Shown piece after piece: positions 48,080 to 58,143 of a stretch of 64,000 bases of DNA (within the stretch, counting starts at the first letter, position 1; each line of letters begins with the position of its first letter). Made by a program: the position numbers and the translations under genes. The stretch spans positions 2,355,486 through 2,419,485 of the forward strand of contig NW_006921540.1 of assembly GCF_000340215.1 (NCBI RefSeq), in the 5' to 3' direction. The DNA is from Pseudocercospora fijiensis CIRAD86. Lineage: Eukaryota; Ascomycota; Dothideomycetes; Mycosphaerellales; Mycosphaerellaceae. The notes under the pieces are model-generated. The model saw only the letters and a program-made list of their open reading frames with translations. It was not told where the DNA came from and made no database searches.

Positions 48080-48985
48080 TCAATAGGCTTTTGAAAGATT
48101 CAAAATATCTTTCACGAGGTCGTCAACGCTGTGACCAGCGGGACAATCCTTCCACTCTCCTCCATCCCGAATACAGCGGATTTTGTTGTCCAATCGTACG
48201 GTACAACTCTTCGTGACGCCGGCGCTCGACGAGCGGTTGAACGAGGCCTTGAGAAGGTCCACGGATAGTGCCCCATCTTTACTGATCGTACACGCCTGTA
48301 TCTGATCCATATCAAGACCATGCTCCAAGGCACAATCCTCGATCAACGCCCGTTCCGGAATCCGTTCATACTCTCTGGTAAGACACATAGTAAATCCGAG
48401 ATCTAGCCATGCATCATTAGCAAAAAAGTCCGACAGCTCAAATAAGAAAAGCAGCAAGCAAGCAAGCCAAGTGAGTGACATGAACGAAACAAAAAACCAC
48501 GTACAAGTTTTCGCATCCGGATACTTCTCAGCAGCGCAAAGTTCAATGATATTCCCCAAACACTCTTCCTGTCCATGTTTACACTCCACCCCATCGTCAT
48601 TCTCCGTCGCATTTCCAATATAACTTAACCGAAAATCTACTTTGTCCCCGACGCGTTGCATCGTCGGTAAAATCAAGTCATGCAGACAGTCTTTTGCGTC
48701 CGGGCATTTTGACATGATGTGTGCTTCCAGAGGGACTTTTCTTGCAGGAGTCGAGTCGGAGGATACGACGATTATTGTGCCGTATAGGAGGGTTGTGAGT
48801 AAGAGGGCTGTGACGGAGAACATGATGCGTTTGTGCCACTTCCCTGAGGTTGCGCGGGACCAGGCGCGCATGTAGGCGCGTTGGGCTTCGAGGGCGGTTT
48901 TTCGGAGGTCGAGGAGGGAAGGTGTGGGTTCGGGCTCGGTCCTGCTTGGTGGTTGGGGGAGGAGGGGTTGCTTTTCGGGATCCAT
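48080..48985 (-). CDS. GILT-like thiol reductase family protein, type II membrane-anchored
   Basis: Two exons: 48,985-48,505 and 48,402-48,080, 267 residues. The intron 48,403-48,504 (GTACGT...CTAG, 102 nt) has no stop and keeps frame; if read through it adds a false hydrophobic segment, whereas splicing gives the continuous KTYLGFTMC expected in fungal GILT-like proteins. After about 50 cytosolic residues there is one membrane anchor (IMFSVTALLLTTLLYGTIIVV). The luminal part has the possible redox site SKCPDAKDC, the family signature CKHGQEECLGN, and several further Cys. Family members reduce disulphides in acidic compartments. The two N-terminal Cys are separated by four residues, not the CxxC of animal GILT, so catalytic activity is uncertain. 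Confidence 0.85.
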   Translation of the reverse strand: MDPEKQPLLPQPPSRTEPEPTPSLLDLRKTALEAQRAYMRAWSRATSGKWHKRIMFSVTALLLTTLLYGTIIVVSSDSTPARKVPLEAHIMSKCPDAKDCLHDLILPTMQRVGDKVDFRLSYIGNATENDDGVECKHGQEECLGNIIELCAAEKYPDAKTCTWFFVSFMSLTWLACLLLFLFELSDFFANDAWLDLGFTMCLTREYERIPERALIEDCALEHGLDMDQIQACTISKDGALSVDLLKASFNRSSSAGVTKSCTVRLDNKIRCIRDGGEWKDCPAGHSVDDLVKDILNLSKAY

Positions 48986-50136
48986 GTTGGGATTTTGGAT
49001 TTGAATTTGCGATGTGTGATGGATGGATGGATGGATACTGAGGTTTGATGGGTTGATGTGGTGCTTTCAACTTTCAAGGAAGTTAATTGAGATGTGGCGA
49101 TACGGGATTACTCCCGCTTCGCGAAAGTGTGAGTGTATCGTGGCTGTTTGGGGACTAGTGTGTTTTCGCGACCAATGAATATTTTTGCTGCCATGTCGCT
49201 CGTCTTCGACTCTCGCACAAATTTATTGATTGTGATGGTTATGTGATATACTCTGGCACAAACATTTGAAATATGACGCGTGCTCTCATATCAAGCTTCT
49301 GCTGGGTCGCCGCGACAATTGAAACAAGAAATGTGGCTCAAACATTAGACCCAAAGCTTTCGTACGCATGAAGGAGTGTCCAGTGAAAGGGCTGCAGGAC
49401 TGATAAAGTGATTGCAATCCTGCAGTCTAGCTTCGTCGACTGACTTATAGGACAGTATGTAATGTCCATCGTAGACGGTCCGAGGAAGAGGAGGAAAATG
49501 TGTCCTCTGAGTACAATTTTCGCTCTGCAGGTATGACACTGCTGTGGATTCCTGAAAGGCTTCTCCAGATATCTTGCTCTAAAGGACACGAGCTGCAGGT
49601 TCAACCATTCTACCATGATGAATGTCCTCCCGAATGACGAGATAGTACTCAATGTCTGCACCATCTATCCGGAAAACAGTATAGGTGCAGCGTACACCCT
49701 GCCACGGCCAGCCTGTGGTATACTCGTACCAAGCCTGTAGGTCTTGTGGCCTCGACCTAAGTCAAGAGTGAACACCTTGAAGAATTTATCATGTCGGCGC
49801 ACTCAAGCTCCGCCGGCGAAAGTACGCGAATGTGATTGTGTAACCCGAGCAGTCCTCGCAGCAGTGCGTCCCTGCTGGATAAATCAGTGAGTATCATTCG
49901 ATACCATCAGTCGTTATGAAAGGGTGCGCTAGCTCAAGATCATATTGTGTTGTAGTTTGTTCCTCATCAACACCCGGAGGTATATGAGTGGTGCATGAAA
50001 CTGATGCTAATCATGTCAAGCTGAGAGAAAGGAGACATGAAGGACGTACCTGCAATGCTGATGGACCATGTCGAGACAGCAGTGATTCCTTGGCCAAGCT
50101 TAGACAGGAACAGCTAAAGGTGCGTCCAAGCATCTT
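48986..50136. other. Intergenic region (1.15 kb), no gene recognised
   Basis: Contains a short ggat tandem repeat (about 49,020-49,036) just upstream of the GILT-like gene, probably in its promoter. A minus-strand frame of 108 codons at 49,664-49,338 has no recognisable content. No RNA gene seen. Confidence 0.5.
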
Positions 50137-51090
50137 TCATCCAGTCATGATCACATCCTTGCCCTTACCTTTAGCGGCTGGCGGTGCTCCATTGGCAGTC
50201 TCGGGAAGCTTGCTCAACTTGAGCTCTATCGCTTCCTTCACAGCATCTGCCAGCACAGTCCTGGTCATGACCGATGCTTTCACAGCATGGTCAATCAACG
50301 TCTCAGCCTCGGCAGCAGCCTCGCCTTTCATCCACATTTCGGTGATCTCATCCCTGCTCTGGAGGTAGCCTACCACACAAGCGGCCTTAATGTCCTGCTC
50401 GGGAGGCGAAGGATCCAGGATGTATTCATGGCCACCATTGGAGTTGACCAGTGCAGCGACCCCTCCAGATACCAAATCCACACAGTCAATGCCAGCATCT
50501 GCCAGAGCCGCACTCGCCACCGTGATGCAACCAGCGAGCACACTCATCATGCCCCAGCCGCCAGTCTTGCCGCCCTGCGAAGGCTCAGCCCAGAAACCAT
50601 CTTCCTCGCCTTCGAGCACAGTAATGACGACCTCGCAACCGCTCTTCGGCCAGCGGTCACCAATGATGACGCCTCTCAGAGCAGTCTCAAGATGCACGCC
50701 GAGATCTCGTTCCGAAGAGTCCCGCACGTACCCTCTTCGCTGCCGCGTTGCAAAAGGCGCGAACTTGACATGAGTGGTCAAGAGCAAATTCGGGCTAAAT
50801 GCTGCATTTCTGGGAAGTGGTCTGGGTCCATGAACTGTGCAGGTAATTTTCAGATTCGATGCGTCTGGTGTCAAGAATTGCTTTGCCTCTGTCGGTGGAT
50901 GTGGTGAGATCTCATAGTATGCACTACCGCTTGCCGATGGCACCACGCCAGTCCGAAGAAAGATTTTGCGGTGTTCGTCTGGCTTTCGCGTGCGCCTCGG
51001 CCGCTGGATCTGAGAGTCCTTGGGTGTAATGAATACCGGAGGTGCTGTGCCTCCAGCAGGCGCGTTAATTCGGCGCCTGTCTGCTTGCAT
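50137..51090 (-). CDS. MTR3: Exosome complex subunit Mtr3 (RNase PH-like)
   Basis: Single exon, 317 residues from ATG 51,090 (MQADRRRINAPAGG). An in-frame ATG at 51,192 would add 34 residues, but the internal start matches the usual ADRRRI-type beginning of fungal Mtr3 and leaves a promoter towards the divergent neighbour. The RNase PH fold is visible: RKIFLRTGVVPSASGSAYYE, the ITCTVHGPRPLP block, FAPFATRQRRGYVRDSSERD and the C-terminal part with VLAGCITVASAALADAGIDC and DLVSGGVAAL. Mtr3 is one of six catalytically inactive ring subunits of the nuclear/cytoplasmic RNA exosome. Compared with homologues there is a Gly/Lys-rich C-terminal tail (PPAAKGKGKD). Confidence 0.9.
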   Translation of the reverse strand: MQADRRRINAPAGGTAPPVFITPKDSQIQRPRRTRKPDEHRKIFLRTGVVPSASGSAYYEISPHPPTEAKQFLTPDASNLKITCTVHGPRPLPRNAAFSPNLLLTTHVKFAPFATRQRRGYVRDSSERDLGVHLETALRGVIIGDRWPKSGCEVVITVLEGEEDGFWAEPSQGGKTGGWGMMSVLAGCITVASAALADAGIDCVDLVSGGVAALVNSNGGHEYILDPSPPEQDIKAACVVGYLQSRDEITEMWMKGEAAAEAETLIDHAVKASVMTRTVLADAVKEAIELKLSKLPETANGAPPAAKGKGKDVIMTG

Positions 51091-51369
51091 TGTTACCGTG
51101 AAGGAGTGGTGGATGTCATGGCTGAGGTTTTGCTTGGCTTTGACGACGTGAAGTTCGTTTGATGCAAAATTGATGGACGCGGGTCCTTGCATGCAGCAAG
51201 TGCGCGGTGGCGCCGGGAGTGTGGCTCAGCACTCGATCGTCATTGCAGTCACGAGAGCAACAAGGCGGCAACATTCGCGCCTCCTTGGAGTGAACACACT
51301 CCTCTTCGATACGCCTACAACGTATTCTTGGGCACCACAGAACAAGCAAAAACTATCGCAGCAGTCAAG
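51091..51369. promoter_or_regulatory. Divergent promoter region between MTR3 and the Pmp3-family gene
   Basis: The two start codons are 279 bp apart on opposite strands, so both promoters must share or abut this region. No TATA box is obvious; no specific factor site can be named with confidence. Confidence 0.5.
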
Positions 51370-51935
51370 ATGTGCGGCTCCGACGTATTCCTGGGCATCA
51401 TCGCCATCCTCTTCCCTCCACTGGCTGTGTGGTGAGTTACTCTGTTCTTTACTTATTTGCAGAACGATCTTGAGACTGACGACAGTAGGGTGAAGAGAGG
51501 CATCTGCAGCGCCGACGGTATGATCAACATCGCCCTGTGCTGTTTGGCGTATCTACCAGGCCTCCTGCATGCGTGAGTAGTCACCATCGGCATGATTCAC
51601 AGCATATGCTAATGCCAAATCACAGCTGGTATATCATCGCCATCACACCAGATCCAACGTACGAGCAAGTCGCACAGCACGATGCCGAGCGAGGCACCAT
51701 AACGTATTACTACGTCCAGACCGACGCACCACGATACGCGCCGAAGCCACCACGCGGCGGTCAACCACGAAACTATGGCACTGCCAGCTCAGCAGCGGCA
51801 CCAAACGCCCAGTTCCCACAACCACAACCCCAGCCGCAACCTGCTCCAATTCAGGCAGAGGCCGGACCGAGCGATGACGCTCCACCACCTTCATACCAGC
51901 AAGCGACAGGCGATAATAAGATTCAGGGACCTTAG
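51370..51935 (+). CDS. Pmp3/RCI2-family plasma-membrane proteolipid with long C-terminal tail
   Basis: Three exons: 51,370-51,431, 51,489-51,572 and 51,626-51,935, 151 residues. Introns start GTGAGT and end TAG/CAG; the second has a tgctaat branch point. The first ~50 residues are the complete Pmp3 fold: DVFLGIIAILFPPLAVWVK, then a polar loop RGICSADG, then NIALCCLAYLPGLLHAWYII, two membrane helices. Classic members are 50-60 residues and help keep membrane potential and salt tolerance. This one has a ~100-residue Gln/Pro/Tyr-rich cytosolic extension with a PQPQPQPQP run and a PPPSYQQ motif, a form common in filamentous fungi. Confidence 0.92.
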
Positions 51936-52771
51936 ATCCACTTTGCAAGAGAGCTTGTATTGGTGTGCATACGATTGGACGAGCATTGGATATCATGATC
52001 ATGGCTATAACCGCGTCCCGGAGTAGGTGCAGAAGGCAAGCATCGCGGGTAGGAGTGTATGTAAGTCGCTACAACAGGTAGCCATATCTCTCGTACTATT
52101 TCACCAAGTCAGCGCCTCTACCTCCTGAGCCAATTCGCATTTGACTGTACAACTGAGATGCTACCAGCGCATCATGTGGGATGACTCAAGACCAGGGTAT
52201 TTTAATGTGGTCTCTCACAGGACGAGTCTCGAAACACGATACCACATAACCGGACGACTACACTGTGGTCACATAAATCCTCTCCCTCTCCCTCTCCCTC
52301 CAAATCTACGACGCTGCCATCATCCTCCCCAACATCATCATCTGCCAACGCTCCTCCTCGGACTCAATCCTCCCACCAACCCCTTCTTTCTAAGACTGCA
52401 TTGGGGCGTGTTTTGAGATTGAGGAGAGTGAGGGCGAGGAGGGGAAGGGAAGGTTGAAGGTGAGGAAGGTGTAATGTTGGTTTGTATGGTCATGTCACAA
52501 GGTGGAGAGACGTTATGGGTATGAGGGAAGAGGGAAGAGGGAAGGCTTTGAATTTGAGGAGACGGGAAATAAGAATGGGTGAGGGGCGAGAGAGGTGTAA
52601 TGCTGGTGTTTAAATATTCATGTCACGGATGGTGTCAAGTCTTTCTCGCCAGCACCGCTAAATGCACTTGGGCAAAGTACTTTGGGGCCCGTGGTAGCTC
52701 TAATGCAATTAAGTCCGTTTCTACGCCACCCGCTCATCTGAGCAGCATCCTCACCGCGCCAGTGTCCTTTC
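51936..52771. other. Intergenic region between convergent genes
   Basis: No gene recognised. Contains a ctccct tandem run (about 52,279-52,300) and purine-rich gaggaag stretches (52,430-52,580). Presumably 3' UTRs and spacer. Confidence 0.5.
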
Positions 52772-53570
52772 TTAGCATGGAATTCCAGACCTTCTCGCCA
52801 GAACCAAGACCAGCTTCATAATCTCGTCGAATAATGGAGGCTCAGGCCTCTCTCCCAGGTACGCATACCAGAAGTACCCTCGATAATGCATGGCCACCTT
52901 CCACTGAACGTTTCTCTCAGCACCTCTCATCACGCGCATGCGTCTCCAAGAAGGAGGATAGAAGTTGTGTAGCTGCTGGGCCCAAGTTTGACTAAATTTG
53001 GACCGATGTGAGGCGTCTCCGGTCGGATAGTACAGGACCGTGTATGAATTGGTCGACGATGAGTAAGGTTGAATGAAGAGGTCGAGCTCGTTTCGCAGCC
53101 AGGTGATGAGTGGGTCGAGGTCGGATGGGTGAAGCAGAAAGTGAATTCCAGCTTCATGAGGTGGTGTTGGGCTGTACCAGAGTGCGCGCTGCAGATGATC
53201 TGAACTGGTTACGGCTTTGAAGATCCTGCAGACGCGCATGCAGCGGAGTAGGGTGCGGACGTCTTGAATGTGGAGGAGAATGCGTTTTAGGAGGCAGCTG
53301 TCGTTGTACTGCAGGACTTTGAAGAGCGGACGACGGTAATGGACTAGTGCGCCGGGGACGTTCGCGCTGCGAAGCGGTGTTAGCGAAGACAATGGCGATT
53401 ATTAGGAGGTGGACATACATTTTGTTATATTGGTGTTGGAGGTATCTTTTGCATGTTGGAGAATTTATCGTACGTGGAAGAAGTGGGCCTGGGACGGCAT
53501 TGCTGAATGTGGGCCGGCGAGACGGTGGCATCCAAGTCGTTGGCGGCGCCGGCATGATTGCCCGCTGCAT
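52772..53570 (-). CDS. F-box-like protein (family member 1)
   Basis: Two exons: 53,570-53,419 and 53,366-52,772, 248 residues. The 52-nt intron begins GTATGT, has a gctaac branch point and ends CGCAG; the second exon alone lacks an ATG, which supports the upstream exon. Start is the first ATG (MQRAIMPAPPTT). After a Pro/Arg-rich N-terminus comes an F-box-like helical core, LLKRILLHIQDVRTLLRCMRVCRIFKAV, then HLQRALWYSP, which is also seen in two other genes of this window (as LQEKLWF). F-box proteins link substrates to SCF ubiquitin ligases through Skp1; the leading Leu-Pro of the box is not conserved here, so Skp1 binding is inferred. The C-terminal ~130 residues have no known repeat. Confidence 0.75.
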
Positions 53571-53857
53571 TTTGGCTTGCTGTGGTGTTGTTATTTCGAT
53601 TTCATGAAGTTCTGTGTTCAATACTGGAGTCGCCGCGGAGTGGCCGTTGAATTGGCTGCACTGAGGCCCGTGCCTGCTTCACATGGAAGGCGCGCCTACT
53701 TTCGATTTGTGATGTTGGATATGATGCACTTGCTACGCGCTCCTAACAACTCGACCATAACGAAGTGCCAGACTCGCCCAGTCGGACCAGGATGTAAATC
53801 GGAAAGGCCCTTGTGTCATTGTCACGGCCGACTACACTCGCGCCTGATCAAGGAACG

Positions 53858-55677
53858 TCACGCATCTGATGAAGATACCCAATCCTTCCAGGCTGGATTT
53901 CTAGCTTCAACGTAATCTTTGCTCTGGATGCTCCTCCTCAAGCCCACAATCCCCGGGACCGGCCATACATTCTTCAGCTTCTTTAGCAGACCAGCAGACC
54001 CCTTCGCCTTCCTATCCGCCTGAAGATCCACATGAACTTTCTCCCACACGCTTGGCAGATTCGTGGCATGGTACTTCTTTCGCAGCGACTCATACCAGGA
54101 GCGATCAAAGTCTTTCCAGAACTCGTCCTCGGGAGAGTATGTCTGGGCATATAGCCACTTCATACCTCGCAGCTCCTGCAATGTAGCTTCAATGCTTCGA
54201 TTTACATTTACGAAGCCTTCATGAGTGGGTGGAGCTTTGCCCCAGAGGCCGATGTTGAGCATTGGCTTGAGCGTCTTGCCATCTGCTTCCCATGCTTCGT
54301 AATGAGGATGCATGGTTGGGGGAAGGCTCTGCTTGAGCGGACAAAGCCATAATGGCCAGATTCCTGTCAGCTTGTCCATGCGAGTGACGAACTCTGCGGC
54401 GGTGTCATAAGGTAGAGCGAGGTCCTGAATAATCATTTGCTCGCTTCGACCCGATGCGTGTAAGGCATTGTAAAGCATGCGCGTGTGCAGGAAGTCGTCT
54501 AGCCAGCTTCTAGACCAGTTGTTGAAAGGGAACCTGAAGTAGTCAAAAGGCGCTTGACCTACCCAGAATCCACCACGATCGTAGCGGACTGCAATCGGAA
54601 CGACTGATCAGCAAAGTGCTTGAGCAAGAAGGGTACATGCGAAGAAGCACACTTACAAAGATAGTCTGGGAGGGGTATAGCATCTGAGGTCGGCTGAGTT
54701 GTGGTCGAGATCTTGTCCTTGACGTAGAGGTAGAACCAAGGATCTTTAGCGTTGCTGAATCGTCGTATTTCCATGCCAGTAGAGGGTGTATCAGTCATTC
54801 GTCCTGTGACAATGGCCCCACTTGTCTGCGAATACATGATGCCATCAATGTAATCAAAGTCCTCTGGTCGAAATGTAAAATCCTGAAGCTTGACTATAGC
54901 ATCCTTCATACTATTGACAGGGTGGTAAGTGGCTTCGACAAACCTCGTCGCCTTGACGAGCTGTATCTCAGCCATAGTTATCACGCCAAGAGTCCCTACA
55001 GCGCCAGCAGCGCCTCTGAACAAGTCTGCATGCCGCGCCTCTGAAGCCGTGACCACGTCTCCGTCAGCCAGCACGATCTCAACTTTGTTCAGCGTTCGAT
55101 CAAAGAAGCCATGTTTGAAGCTTGAGCTCTCGCCGGCAGTACCAGCATATCCTCCTCCAACTGTGATGCCAGGAAACTCCATGACGACTGGAGGTACAAG
55201 ACCATACTTCAACGTCTCCTCCACCAGTCTGTCCATCGGCACGTTAGGCTCGACTAATGCTGTTCTCCGGTCGACATCCACAGACACAACATGGTTCAGC
55301 CTGCTCGTATCCACAACCGTATTGGGGTCTTTGCCCATCGCTGACTTTCTAGTGCTGTTTGTGCTTCCATGATATATCCTAAACTTCTCTTTCCGCTCAT
55401 AGAACCCTCGTACTCGCTCTGATATTTGGTCGACTTCGCGTTGGTGTGCTTCGAGTGTCGTCGGTGCGGTGCCACCTCTTGTGAGAAGACTTCGTCGCTG
55501 CTTACACGACCCATTGAAGTTCTGCGCTACGAATCGAAATCGACCTCGTGTCAATGTGGATTGCTTGCGGCGTGAAAGTGCATTCAGAAAAGGAAATCCA
55601 CTTCCCCTAGCCTTGACCAGACATTGGGAACAAATGAAGCCATCAGCCACTGCTCTGGCCCTTGACGCTGACTTCAT
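53858..55677 (-). CDS. FAD-linked oxidoreductase resembling delta(24)-sterol reductase (DHCR24-like)
   Basis: Two exons: 55,677-54,657 and 54,588-53,858, 583 residues; the 68-nt intron (GTAAGT...TGCAG) joins PDYL to FRYDRGGFWVG, a conserved block of the family. The frame extends upstream of ATG 55,677, but homologues need only a short leader; residues 1-75 are Arg/Ser-rich and could target an organelle. A FAD_binding_4 fold follows: VDTSRLNHVVSVDVDRRTALVEPNV, then PGITVGGGYAGTAGESSSFKHGFFD, then GAAGAVGTLGVIT, which form the flavin pocket. The C-terminal half carries WPLWLCPLK and the conserved PEDEFW/YDRSWYE-like region. In animals and plants the enzyme reduces the sterol side-chain double bond at C24; in an ergosterol-making fungus the substrate is unknown. 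Confidence 0.85.
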
Positions 55678-56281
55678 TGCCTCAGGCTGGACGTATGTAG
55701 ATGAATGGTCAATGGCACCTACATCGATTCTATGCGCGTGAAAGACTTCAAGGTTGCGGTGATGGGAGCACGCGCCATCAGACCTTCGAGATCTGCGCAG
55801 GGATCCCAAGATTGAGTTGCGGCTGTCCCGCTGCAACACAAGAGAAGGGGAGGAGAGAAGTTCGGACTGCATCACCCTACGAAGAATAACTTGACTGACT
55901 CTTGCTGGAGTCCGATTGTTGTTGTAGTCGACCTCGAACAGCGCAATCATCATCTGGCACTGGCCTGTTCTCTCGTATTCTCCGGCGGTCCGAGCCAGCT
56001 GCTCACCATGTCCCAGATGTTCGCATTGATGCCCTTCCAGTGTTACGAATCGTACCTATTGGCCTGAAGAGGGGGCAAATGCCACGAAGCAGGCGTGAAG
56101 AAAGAGGTTCTCTTGGCTCAACCATCCACACAAAGCTGCGCTTACCCAGCCGGCATCGATTGGTCGCAGCGTGCTAATGAAAGTTTCCAATCCGTTTCCA
56201 AGTCCTTGAGGAATCACCGTCCTAATTCTGCCGTCTGTACTGGTCAAGGGCCAGACCGATCAAGCCGTCACTCCACTAGAA
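55678..56281. other. Divergent intergenic region
   Basis: 600 bp between two oppositely oriented start codons. The minus-strand frame of the DHCR24-like gene is open here up to 55,953 but lacks family-like sequence, so it is treated as 5' leader. No RNA or motif recognised. Confidence 0.45.
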
Positions 56282-57109
56282 ATGTGCCAGACGACCCTGA
56301 CCAAAGACATCGAACCGGACTCAGACGGGCCCTTGGCCAAACGAGCGCGACTGGAGATGGCAAGTTGTAATGCAAAGTCATTGGTGGCTACGTCGATGGC
56401 ATCCCCATCCCCACTGGTTTGGAGCGGATTCTGTGATTTACCAAGAGAGCTGCGAGACATGATCTATCTTGAAGACGCCGAAAACAATCCACCACTTCTC
56501 GTACGCTGCAAAAGACCGTATCTCACCACACTTTCGCCGCTGGCCCTCGCAAACCAGTCCGTACGAGCAGAAATGTTTGAAACCGTCTTGGCACGCTCGC
56601 GCAGAGTGATTGCCCCCGTTCGGAACTTCGACTTCGCCCATGTTGTAGCATTTCTGAACAAGTGCTCTGCACATCTATTGGCGCAACTCTCTCGAAGTGC
56701 CGCCGCGAGGAGACCCGAACGTTCGATCCTCATCAAATTGGACTACTTGCCGCAGCTACTGCAAAGCAAAATACGCATTCACAGGGATCTTCATCGCTGG
56801 ATCATACGCGCATCGAGCTCAGTGAAGAATGGCGCTGGGATCGACTTTCAATATCACTGCGACATCACCAGCAAGAGTCCCGTCCCCCTCGGGCCCGCCG
56901 ACGCCAGCGCTATTGTCTTCTTTTTGATGAAGTACGAAGATGTTAAGGTCTGGCATCCTCGGTCAATTAAAGAAGCGAACAAGATCTCAGAAGCTATGAA
57001 TCAAGCCGCTTCACAAGCCTACGATATGTGGCTTATTCGCAAGCGCAGAAACAGTGAGCAAGACGCCCGCATCAAAGCTAGGGCACAGGCCGAAGTACTG
57101 CAGCAGTAA
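56282..57109 (+). CDS. F-box/2EXR-like hypothetical protein
   Basis: Single exon, 275 residues. After a charged N-terminus with a basic LAKRARLE patch (possible nuclear signal), residues 50-61 read FCDLPRELRDMI followed by YLEDAEN, the LPxELRxxIY signature seen in fungal F-box-like and 2EXR proteins. Next come a long helical part with repeated Arg/Ala/Ser (SAAARRPERSILIK) and a Lys/Arg-rich C-terminal coil ending in Gln-Gln. Not closely related by eye to the three F-box-like paralogues elsewhere in the window. Substrate and partners unknown. Confidence 0.72.
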   Translation: MCQTTLTKDIEPDSDGPLAKRARLEMASCNAKSLVATSMASPSPLVWSGFCDLPRELRDMIYLEDAENNPPLLVRCKRPYLTTLSPLALANQSVRAEMFETVLARSRRVIAPVRNFDFAHVVAFLNKCSAHLLAQLSRSAAARRPERSILIKLDYLPQLLQSKIRIHRDLHRWIIRASSSVKNGAGIDFQYHCDITSKSPVPLGPADASAIVFFLMKYEDVKVWHPRSIKEANKISEAMNQAASQAYDMWLIRKRRNSEQDARIKARAQAEVLQQ

Positions 57110-58143
57110 CTCCAATTGCTGATGGGCAACCTGCATCCAACAATCGTCCGAAACGTCTCTGCCATAGCCTAACCATTGGAGTGATTTCCAGCTTCTTTGC
57201 ACACTCAGGACAGGAGCAAACAGTCTATCTCGGGATGCTTCGACACTGATGCCAGCTTTACTACAACGTCGAGACGGTTACAAGAGTGCTTTCACACAAG
57301 AGGCGCTTGGAGGAAGTCTTCGATCCTGATTTGGAGTCGTGGTGTAGATATCAAAGTTGGTTTAGATGGAATCTGTAAAGAAACTTGACAGGCTTCGAAG
57401 CCAGGTGTTCCCTTCTATGTTCAGCAGACTCGACTTGCGTCCGAAATTATTTGAATTCAGGCAAGACCTTCGCGATAGCATGTCATTTTGTGCAAACTTC
57501 ACGGGACAGAAGCCCCGATTCTCGCTCTTCAAGCGCATCCGTCATATATGTCCACGGGCAGCAATCCGTTCTTTTCATCCGGGAAAGCAAAGCGCGCAAA
57601 ATTTATCCAGGAACTCCACAAGCGGAGTGACAGCGGATCGGCCTTTCAGCCTAGCCAATGCAACGCCTGCGATATAGAAACAATTTCGGGCGAATGTCGA
57701 TGAAGCACTTGCGGAAGATGTGGACGGAATTCGACAGCGTGCAAGTGCAAGTCATGTGGCTGGGAGGCTGACCGGCCGGCCGGCAAGCTTTCACGGATGA
57801 CACTTTAGCGGGGAGTTTCGCAGCACGGCATCGATACAAGGGAAGTATTCTTGCAGCAACAGCAGCCTCCGACTCTATTAGCCGTCCTCGAGCGTGGACA
57901 GCTCCAGAAATCATCATGGCTGATTCAAAAGGTAGGTCCTCTCCCCCCTTCATACCCTCTCTTTTCGAGTTCCTCGTCAATACCATCTTCACTATCTCTC
58001 CTCTGGCTAGATGCAAGCGTATCGGTCGCTAGGCTGTTGGTACTGTCTACCATCCATTTATCACATTTAGTACTCGATCGCAAACTGTCGGCAATATACC
58101 CAATACTTCTCCGAATAGAACACTTCCTCAGAAAGCCTACACG
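57110..58143. other. Intergenic region and probable leader of the flavin monooxygenase
   Basis: No independent gene recognised. The far end holds an ATG at 57,918 (MADSK) followed directly by a GTAGGT donor; joining it to an AG at about 58,131 would give an alternative N-terminus in frame with the monooxygenase. This is possible but unproven. Confidence 0.45.

Noticed and set aside
48403..48504. Second transmembrane helix in the GILT-like protein
   Set aside because: Explained by an in-frame intron with good GTACGT donor and CTAG acceptor; splicing restores a conserved family segment.
51091..51192. 34-residue N-terminal extension of Mtr3
   Set aside because: Not like the family start and would consume the short divergent promoter; the internal ATG fits better, though not proven.
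55678..55953. 92-residue upstream extension of the DHCR24-like protein
   Set aside because: Open frame only; begins without a convincing context and has no family similarity.
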